A DNA stretch of 64,000 bases from Halomonas sp. GTDB taxonomy: Bacteria; Pseudomonadota; Gammaproteobacteria; Pseudomonadales; Halomonadaceae. Under the pieces are notes generated by a model. That model was not told the origin of the DNA. It made no database searches and was given only the letters and a program-made list of their open reading frames with translations. The stretch spans positions 46,753-110,752 of the forward strand of contig NZ_JAFIFK010000037.1 of assembly GCF_020832045.1 (NCBI RefSeq), written 5' to 3'. Position numbers and translations under genes: made by a program. Below, piece by piece: positions 58,503-64,000 of the stretch (the first letter of the stretch is position 1; every line of letters begins with the position of its first letter).

Positions 58503-59536
58503 CCGCGTACCTCGATCAGAGCCTGCCCTTCCGCCTTGATCACTTCGCCGAATGGTACCAATTCAATGTCATGCTCACGCCCGATGCGTTCGACGTCGTC
58601 CTGCCATGAAGGGTGGACGGAAATCAGCAGGCCACCCGACGTCTGCGGGTCGCACAGCCACTGCCAATGAGGTTCGTCCATCTCCTTGAGTGCCGCACCC
58701 AACGCCTGGCGATTGCGCAGCGTGCCACCCGGAACTGCGCCGCGGCGACGGTAAGCTTCGGCCTCGGCCAGACGCGGTAAACGACGGAAGTCGATGCGCG
58801 CCGCCACCCCACTGGCCTGGCACACCTCGGTGAGATGGCCGGCGAGGCCGAACCCGGTGACGTCAGTCATGGCGTGCACCCCTTCCACACGGGCGAGAGC
58901 CATACCGATATGATTGGGTTGCAGCATCGTTTCACGAGCCAGATTCTGGTGCCCCGACTCCAGCAGACCCTGTTTCTCGGCGGTGGTCAGAAAACCGACG
59001 CCCAATGGCTTGGTCAGGAACAACATGTCGCCCACCTTGGCACCCTTGTTGAGCTTGAGATGCTCGAGATCGACCAGACCGTTTACCGCCAGACCGAAGA
59101 TAGGCTCCGGAGAATCGATCGAGTGCCCGCCGGCCAGAGCCAGACCAAGCTCACGGCACACAGCCTGCGCGCCGGCTACCACGTCGCCAGCGATCTCCGG
59201 CCCCAGCTTGTCCAGCGGCCAGCCCAGAATACCTAGTGCCAGCACCGGCTTGCCCCCCATGGCATAGACATCGCTGATGGCATTGGTGGCCGCAATACGG
59301 CCGAAATCGAAGGGGTCGTCGACAATGGGCATGAAGAAATCGGTGGTGGCGATCATGCCGCGGCCATCCCCCAGATCATACACGGCCGCATCCTCACGGC
59401 CCTGGTTGCCTACGATCAGTCGCGAATGGGTGGCCCCCGGCCCAGCCTTGGCCAGGATGCCATCGAGTACGTCGGGAGCTATCTTGCAACCACAGCCTGC
59501 GCCGTGGCTGTACTGGGTCAGTCGAATCGCGCTCAT
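58499..59536 (-). CDS. selD: Selenophosphate synthase
   Basis: 345 residues. It makes selenophosphate from selenide and ATP. The active-site motif is HGAGCGCKI with Cys at 15 and 17, no selenocysteine codon, and Lys18. The AIRS-type ATP-binding halves are visible (DFFMPIVDDPFDFGRIAATNAISDVYAMGG). Overlap with selU gives a coupled pair. No selA or selB is in this window. Confidence 0.96.
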   Translation of the reverse strand: MSAIRLTQYSHGAGCGCKIAPDVLDGILAKAGPGATHSRLIVGNQGREDAAVYDLGDGRGMIATTDFFMPIVDDPFDFGRIAATNAISDVYAMGGKPVLALGILGWPLDKLGPEIAGDVVAGAQAVCRELGLALAGGHSIDSPEPIFGLAVNGLVDLEHLKLNKGAKVGDMLFLTKPLGVGFLTTAEKQGLLESGHQNLARETMLQPNHIGMALARVEGVHAMTDVTGFGLAGHLTEVCQASGVAARIDFRRLPRLAEAEAYRRRGAVPGGTLRNRQALGAALKEMDEPHWQWLCDPQTSGGLLISVHPSWQDDVERIGREHDIELVPFGEVIKAEGQALIEVRG

Positions 59537-59590
59537 CTCGTTCTCCTTGGCAGTTCACTAGTCATTCTATCGCAGCGGGCCTTCCTTGCC

Positions 59591-60967
59591 TCACAGCGCC
59601 TCGAGAGCCTCGGCCAGCTTGTCCACGGCAACCACCTCCATTCCTTCAGGGGCACGCTTCGGCGCATTGGCCCGCGGCACGATGGCCCGGGTGAAGCCAT
59701 GCTTGGCCGCTTCCACGATACGCTCCTGGCCACTGGGCACGGGGCGAATCTCGCCAGAAAGCCCCACCTCGCCGAAGGCCACCAGCTCACGCGGAAGGGG
59801 GCGATTCTGCAGGCTCGATACCACGGCCAGCAGCACCGCCAGGTCGGCACTCGTCTCGAGCACCTTGACCCCACCGACCACGTTGAGGAACACATCCTGA
59901 TCGCCGGTGAAGAGTCCCCCATGACGGTGTAGCACCGCCAACAGCATGGCCAGCCGGTTCTGGTCCAGGCCCACCGCCACGCGCCGCGGGTTGCCCAGCG
60001 CCGACTCGTCGAGCAGCGCCTGGACTTCCACCAACAGGGGACGCGTGCCCTCCCACACCACCATTACCAGACTCCCTGGTGCCTGCTCCTCGGTGCGCGA
60101 GAGGAAGATAGCACTGGGGTTCTTCACTTCTTTGAGGCCGTGCTCGAGCATGGCGAACACGCCCAGCTCATTGACTGCACCGAAACGGTTCTTTTGGCCG
60201 CGTAGGGTACGAAAACGCGAGTCGGCGCCACCTTCGAGCAGCAGCGAGGCATCGATCATGTGCTCTAGCACCTTGGGCCCGGCCAGGGAGCCGTCCTTGG
60301 TCACGTGCCCCACCAGCAGCAGCACGGTGTTGGACTGCTTGGCAAAGCGCGTCAGCGCAGCGGCGGATTCACGCACCTGGGCCACGCCTCCAGGCGCCGA
60401 GGCGATATCCTCCAGGTGCATGGTCTGGATCGAGTCGATGATGAGTATCTCGGGACGCTCACGCTCGACCACTGCCAGTACCGTCTCGACGCTGGTTTCG
60501 GCGAGCATCTTCAGTCCCTGAGTCGGCAGCTGCAAACGGTGCGCCCGCATCGCCACCTGGGAAAGCGACTCCTCACCGGTGACGTACAGCACCTTGCGTG
60601 TCTGGGCCAGCTTGCAGGCGGTCTGCAACAGCAACGTCGACTTGCCGGCGCCCGGGTGCCCACCGAGCAGCACCGCCGAGCCAGGTACCAGGCCGCCCCC
60701 CAATACCCGATCGAATTCCCCGAAGGTGGAAGAGAGCCGGGGCACCTCGGTGAGATCGACGCTACCGAGGTCGACCACTTCCTTGGACAGACTGCCGGCA
60801 TAGCCGGACCTTCCGACGCTGCTCGAAGCCGACGCGCCGGGGCGAGGTGCGCTCAAGCGCACCTCGCTGAGGGTGTTCCACTCGAGACAGCTCGAACACT
60901 GCCCCTGCCACTTGCGATACTCGGCCCCGCATTCGGTACACACGAAGGCGCTCTTGGCTTTGGCCAT
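59591..60967 (-). CDS. radA: DNA repair protein RadA
   Basis: 458 residues. N-terminal C4 zinc finger CTECGAEYRKWQGQCSSC, RecA-like ATPase with Walker A GGHPGAGKST, the RadA-specific KNRFG motif, and a C-terminal Lon-type domain. RadA helps process recombination intermediates by branch migration with RecA. Single gene between selD and an NlpE-type lipoprotein, on the same strand. Confidence 0.97.
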   Translation of the reverse strand: MAKAKSAFVCTECGAEYRKWQGQCSSCLEWNTLSEVRLSAPRPGASASSSVGRSGYAGSLSKEVVDLGSVDLTEVPRLSSTFGEFDRVLGGGLVPGSAVLLGGHPGAGKSTLLLQTACKLAQTRKVLYVTGEESLSQVAMRAHRLQLPTQGLKMLAETSVETVLAVVERERPEILIIDSIQTMHLEDIASAPGGVAQVRESAAALTRFAKQSNTVLLLVGHVTKDGSLAGPKVLEHMIDASLLLEGGADSRFRTLRGQKNRFGAVNELGVFAMLEHGLKEVKNPSAIFLSRTEEQAPGSLVMVVWEGTRPLLVEVQALLDESALGNPRRVAVGLDQNRLAMLLAVLHRHGGLFTGDQDVFLNVVGGVKVLETSADLAVLLAVVSSLQNRPLPRELVAFGEVGLSGEIRPVPSGQERIVEAAKHGFTRAIVPRANAPKRAPEGMEVVAVDKLAEALEAL

Positions 60968-61029
60968 GCGGGCCTCTCTCCGGCTTCAGTTCAGCTCATT
61001 CTACCAGCCAACAGGATCCGCAGACGCAC

Positions 61030-61053
61030 GAAGGCGGCCCGCAGGCCGCCTTC
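61030..61053 (-). terminator. Hairpin after the NlpE-like gene
   Basis: A perfect 10-bp stem (GAAGGCGGCC / GGCCGCCTTC) with loop CGCA lies 22 bp past the stop at 61075 and ahead of radA. On the minus strand it ends TTCGTGCG, so the U-tract is weak. Confidence 0.6.
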
Positions 61054-61074
61054 ACTACTGCCCAAACCGCACGC

Positions 61075-61524
61075 TTACATACGCTGCAGCTGCAGGGCGT
61101 CGTTGTTCTGGAACCGACGTCGCTGTGGATCGATCAGCTCCAGAGTCTGGTCATCGATGCGCAGGAAGTAGTAGATCTGTCCTTCGCCATCCGGGGTCAG
61201 CTCATAAACGGTGGCGTCGGGGTCGACTGCAGTGCCGCTGAGCACTTCCCAGTTACCCGCATACTCCTCATCGGGCGGATCCTGGGGATGCTCGCGATAG
61301 CTGGCGCGCAGGTTGAAGGTTCTCTCCTCGAGCGCCGCCTGCTCCTCGCCTCGCATGTTCACCGTCAAGTCGATGCCCGCACAGTTGCGGCAGGGCAGGG
61401 TGCCTTGATAAACGACTTCGGCATCGTCCATGGCCAAGTCGGCGCGGTCATCAGCCGGGCCGGCTGCACAACCGGCCAAGAAGGCCAGCATGGCCGAGCC
61501 AGCCAGCAGGGTCCTTACTTGCAT
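61075..61524 (-). CDS. NlpE-like lipoprotein
   Basis: 149 residues. Lipobox FLAGC near residue 19. The NlpE N-terminal domain is visible with YQGTLPCRNCAGID, which has the CxxC motif seen in copper homeostasis lipoprotein NlpE (CutF), then beta strands up to the end. It is an outer-membrane lipoprotein; in E. coli NlpE signals surface and redox stress to CpxA. The C-terminal OB domain of full-length NlpE is absent. Confidence 0.85.
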   Translation of the reverse strand: MQVRTLLAGSAMLAFLAGCAAGPADDRADLAMDDAEVVYQGTLPCRNCAGIDLTVNMRGEEQAALEERTFNLRASYREHPQDPPDEEYAGNWEVLSGTAVDPDATVYELTPDGEGQIYYFLRIDDQTLELIDPQRRRFQNNDALQLQRM

Positions 61525-61640
61525 TTGCTCACTCCTAACCTATGGGGTTTTTGCCGTGTAGCATGTCTCAGTGTATGAGACAGCATAACCCTTAAGAGCG
61601 CTCGCAGACAGTCTCGGCTTTTGTTGAACAGACACCAGCC

Positions 61641-62537
61641 TCAAACCGCACCCGGGTAGACGTGCATGAACACCAGAGCCAGCACGATGGGCATTACCAC
61701 CAGGCTGCCGAGATTGCCGATCAGCACCAGGGAGGCGACCTTGTGGGGCTCCTGGCGATACTGCTCGGCCACCAGGTAGTTGAGCACCGCCGGCGGCAAC
61801 GCGGCAAATACCCAGAGTGTGGCAGCCTGCAGTCCCGTCAGGTCAAGCCACAGGATCATCGGCGCTGCCAGGAGCAGCCCCGAAAGGGGGCACAGTACCG
61901 CCCCCAGCAGACCGGTCTTCCAGTCGCTGAAGTCGATATCGAGCATACGCACCCCGAGTGCGAACAGCATCAGCGGGATGCATACGCCACCCAGCATATG
62001 CAGCGCTTCGAGAAGCCAGCCGGGTAGCGGCACCCCACCCAGGTTCACGCCGAGACCCGCCAGGCTGGCCAGCACGATCGGCATGCGCAGCAATCGCCAG
62101 AGCGGTGTGCGTGGACTCAACATGTAGAGCCCAACCGAGAAGTGCAGCAGCATCTCGACGATGAAGACCACTACCGCCGCCGGTAGTGCCGCTTCACCGA
62201 ATGCCAGTACCAGCAATGGAATACCCATGTTGCCGGAGTTGTTGAACATCATTGGCGGCAGAAAAGTCTTGGGGTCGAGCTTGAGCAACTTGACCATAGG
62301 CCAAAGCACTACCCCGGAGCCCAATACTACGACCGCCGCCCCAAATGCCAGGCCGGCATACTCCGCCAGCGGTGCCTGGCGATCCGCCAGTACGGCGAAC
62401 ACCAGCATGGGCACGAAGATTTCCATGTTGAGTGTGTTCAGGCTGCGTATATCAGGCGTACGAAAGCGGCCGTAGAGGGTTCCGCAGCCGGCAATGAGGA
62501 ACACCGGCAGCAGGGTAGCGATGATCTGGGCGGTCAT
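61641..62537 (-). CDS. AEC-family (auxin efflux carrier-like) permease
   Basis: 298 residues with about ten transmembrane helices in two halves. Family marks include LPVFLIAGCGTLYGR at the N terminus, FNNSGNMGIPLLVLAFGE in the first half, and FAALPPAVLNYLVAEQYRQEP in the second. AEC members move malonate, malate or other organic acids. Substrate cannot be predicted from the sequence. It is divergent from hisC. Confidence 0.88.
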   Translation of the reverse strand: MTAQIIATLLPVFLIAGCGTLYGRFRTPDIRSLNTLNMEIFVPMLVFAVLADRQAPLAEYAGLAFGAAVVVLGSGVVLWPMVKLLKLDPKTFLPPMMFNNSGNMGIPLLVLAFGEAALPAAVVVFIVEMLLHFSVGLYMLSPRTPLWRLLRMPIVLASLAGLGVNLGGVPLPGWLLEALHMLGGVCIPLMLFALGVRMLDIDFSDWKTGLLGAVLCPLSGLLLAAPMILWLDLTGLQAATLWVFAALPPAVLNYLVAEQYRQEPHKVASLVLIGNLGSLVVMPIVLALVFMHVYPGAV

Positions 62538-62652
62538 TTACGTGATCCAGGATCCTGACGAAAGCGCCTAGGCTAGCACGCTGCCGGCTTGCGCGGTCAG
62601 GCCGCAGCAGTCAACATGGCCTAAAGTCTGTCCCAGCGAGAAACGACACACC

Positions 62653-63708
62653 ATGAGCCAGTTCTGGAGCCCGGCGGTACGCGAGTTGACACCCTACGTG
62701 CCGGGCGAGCAGCCGCGTGAAAAGCTGATCAAGCTGAATACCAATGAAAACCCCTACCCACCGGCGCCAGGCGTCGAGGCAGCATTGCGCGACTATCCGG
62801 TCGATCATCTGCGCCTCTATCCCGACCCGCAGTCTCTCGCCCTGCGCGAAGCTCTCGCCAGAGAGCATGGTGTCGAGGCAGGACAGGTTTTCGTCGGCAA
62901 CGGCTCTGACGAAGTACTGGCGCTGGCCTTCCAAGCCTTCTTCTGCCAGAACAGGGCTCTGGAAATGCCCGAGATCACCTACAGCTTTTATCCTGTCTAC
63001 TGCAAACTGTACGGGATCGAACGGCGCAGCCTACCTCTTGATGACCAGTGGCGGGTGGACCTGGATGCCTTTGCCACAGACAGCGGTGGCGCAATCTTCG
63101 CCAATCCCAATGCTCCAACGGCCCACGGACACCCACGCGCCGCCATAGCCCACCTGCTCGAACGTTTGACGAAGCAGGTGGTCCTGGTCGATGAAGCCTA
63201 CGTCGATTTCGGCGGCGAAAGCGCCGTGCCGCTCATCGCGCGCTTTCCCAATCTGCTGGTGACCGGCACGTTCTCCAAGTCACGCAGCCTGGCTGGCCTG
63301 CGCCTGGGCTATGCCATCGGCTCCCGCGAGCTGATCGAAGGACTCGAGCGGGTCAAGGACTCCTTCAACTCCTACCCCATCGACAGCTTGGCCAGCGCGC
63401 TTGCCATTGCCTCACTAGCAGATCGCGAACACTTCGACGCATGCCGAGAGCATGTCATCACGACACGCGAACGTAGCGTACGGCGGCTCAATGAGCTGGG
63501 CTTCGAAGTTCTTCCCTCTCAGGCTAACTTCGTTCTGGCTCGCCACCCTGAATACGATGCCGCGCAGCTTTTTGTCGGCCTGCGCGAACGAGGCATTCTC
63601 GTGCGCCACTTCAATACCGAGACGCTGCGCGACTTCCTGCGTATCTCGATCGGCACCGACGATGAAATGGAGAGCCTAATCGAAGCTTTCGAGTCGCTCT
63701 GCCGCTGA
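62653..63708 (+). CDS. hisC: Histidinol-phosphate aminotransferase
   Basis: 351 residues, PLP fold type I. The PLP Lys is in TGTFSKSRSLAGLRLGY; NTNENPYPPAPGV near the N terminus and FANPNAPTAHG are class marks. It transaminates imidazoleacetol phosphate to histidinol phosphate. It is 7 kb from hisBHAF and adjoins an rRNA operon. A strong terminator follows. Confidence 0.95.
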   Translation: MSQFWSPAVRELTPYVPGEQPREKLIKLNTNENPYPPAPGVEAALRDYPVDHLRLYPDPQSLALREALAREHGVEAGQVFVGNGSDEVLALAFQAFFCQNRALEMPEITYSFYPVYCKLYGIERRSLPLDDQWRVDLDAFATDSGGAIFANPNAPTAHGHPRAAIAHLLERLTKQVVLVDEAYVDFGGESAVPLIARFPNLLVTGTFSKSRSLAGLRLGYAIGSRELIEGLERVKDSFNSYPIDSLASALAIASLADREHFDACREHVITTRERSVRRLNELGFEVLPSQANFVLARHPEYDAAQLFVGLRERGILVRHFNTETLRDFLRISIGTDDEMESLIEAFESLCR

Positions 63709-63757
63709 GCCTCTCCTCGGGCACACCAGGCGCACGTTCAAGATCTGTCAGACAAAG

Positions 63758-63791
63758 AAAAACCCCGAGCTCTTAGGAGCTCGGGGTTTTT
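63758..63791. terminator. Terminator after hisC
   Basis: A perfect 15-bp inverted repeat (AAAAACCCCGAGCTC / GAGCTCGGGGTTTTT) with loop TTAG. T residues follow on the plus strand and, by symmetry, on the minus strand. It can serve both hisC and read-through from the rRNA operon. Confidence 0.92.
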
Positions 63792-63800
63792 TGGAATAAA

Positions 63801-63863
63801 TGCCTGACGTTCGGGCCGGCCATCAGGCGAGCAGCGCTCCGCTACTCTACGTGGGAGGCCCCC
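63801..63863 (-). pseudogene. Possible degenerate 5S rRNA 3' remnant
   Basis: TGCCTGACG (63801-63809) and CTACTCTACGTGGGAGGCCCC (as two parts, 63842-63851 and 63852-63863) resemble the 3' end of the intact 5S gene at 63906-63945, but with an extra 27 bp between the two blocks and changes within. It lies past the operon's first terminator. It may be a decayed copy of a second 5S gene. Confidence 0.4.
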
Positions 63864-63870
63864 AAACGGC

Positions 63871-63897
63871 GAAACCCCGACCAATGGCCGGGGTTTC
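63871..63897 (-). terminator. rRNA operon terminator
   Basis: Stem GAAACCCCG / CGGGGTTTC with a 9-base loop that can pair further (CC/GG), 8 bp after the 5S 3' end. On the minus strand the tail is GCCGTTTGG, so a weak T-tract. Confidence 0.7.
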
Positions 63898-63904
63898 TGA
63901 AGAG

Positions 63905-64000
63905 ATGCCTGACGATGACCTACTCTCGCATGGGGAGGCCCCACACTACCATCGGCGCTGAGTGGTTTCACTGCTGAGTTCGGCATGGGATCAGGTGGTT
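63905..64000 (-). rRNA. rrf: 5S ribosomal RNA, 3' part
   Basis: The minus strand reads the 3' part of a 5S rRNA, with the well-known blocks AACTCAGCAGTGAAACCACT, GGTAGTGTGGGG, CTCCCCATGCGAGAGTAGG and the final GTCAGGCAT. About 96 of roughly 116-120 nt are in the window; the 5' end lies beyond 64000. This is the end of an rRNA operon read leftward. Confidence 0.95.

Noticed and set aside
58499..59536. Selenocysteine in SelD
   Set aside because: The active-site codon is an ordinary Cys codon; the frame has no internal TGA.

Overview
The window looks like chromosomal DNA of a moderately halophilic gammaproteobacterium of the Halomonas type. Support for this is the high G+C, the ectoine hydroxylase gene ectD, a FabY-type initiating ketoacyl-ACP synthase, TRAP and Fbp-type transporters, a periplasmic nitrate reductase operon, and the gene order polA / DUF2782 / thrB also known from pseudomonads. 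The genus is an inference; the 16S gene lies outside the window. I see no insertion sequence, prophage, CRISPR array or integron, so most of the window reads as stable core genome.

Layout. 1-2.5 kb: aromatic catabolism. A BKACE-type beta-keto acid cleavage gene runs off the left edge, followed by pcaB and its divergent IclR-family regulator, with GTTCG/CGAAC operators in front of both transcription units. 2.5-7.7 kb: a complete napEFDABC operon read leftward, ending in a small acidic exported protein. 7.8-14.9 kb: a DUF4142-like protein, aroQ, glnE, dgkA, dacB, an SMR efflux protein and a TrmB-like methyltransferase with a terminator in its leader. 15-21.3 kb: fabY, coaD, a YfhL-type ferredoxin, a DinF-type MATE exporter, an AtoE-type carrier and an acyl-CoA thioesterase. 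21.3-25.4 kb: small lipoproteins (an I78-type inhibitor, two 43-residue entericidin-like peptides, two unknowns), a HIT protein and a NicO/DUF1007 metal transport pair. 25.6-30.6 kb: dps, a PfpI/DJ-1 protein, pepD and tmcA.

31-38.5 kb: transport. A TRAP operon (dctPQM) is followed by an Fbp-type ferric iron ABC system split over three units (fbpB +, fbpC -, fbpA +). 38.5-47.2 kb: an ankyrin protein, polA, a DUF2782 protein, thrB-speA, an FAH-family hydrolase and ectD. 47.3-47.7 kb: a leftward Phe-Gln-Thr tRNA cluster. 47.8-52 kb: yggX, mutY, asmA and a PanZ-like acetyltransferase. 52.2-55.7 kb: hisBHAF with a small outer-membrane barrel gene attached. 55.7-62.5 kb: a YjaG-type protein, an alkyltransferase-like protein, a glutamine amidotransferase homologue lacking its nucleophile, selU and selD, radA, an NlpE-type lipoprotein and an AEC carrier. 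62.6-64 kb: hisC, then the 3' part of a 5S rRNA gene, the end of an rRNA operon read leftward.

Best candidates for something new: a BKACE gene apparently under pca control, which could shorten the end of the beta-ketoadipate pathway; a short terminated transcript (about 63 nt) ahead of the TrmB-like gene; an amidotransferase-fold protein with Gly in place of the catalytic Cys beside selU; an outer-membrane protein in the his operon; and a degenerate 5S-like remnant next to the rRNA operon. None of these amounts to a proven new system. All calls were made by reading the sequence; no database search was run.
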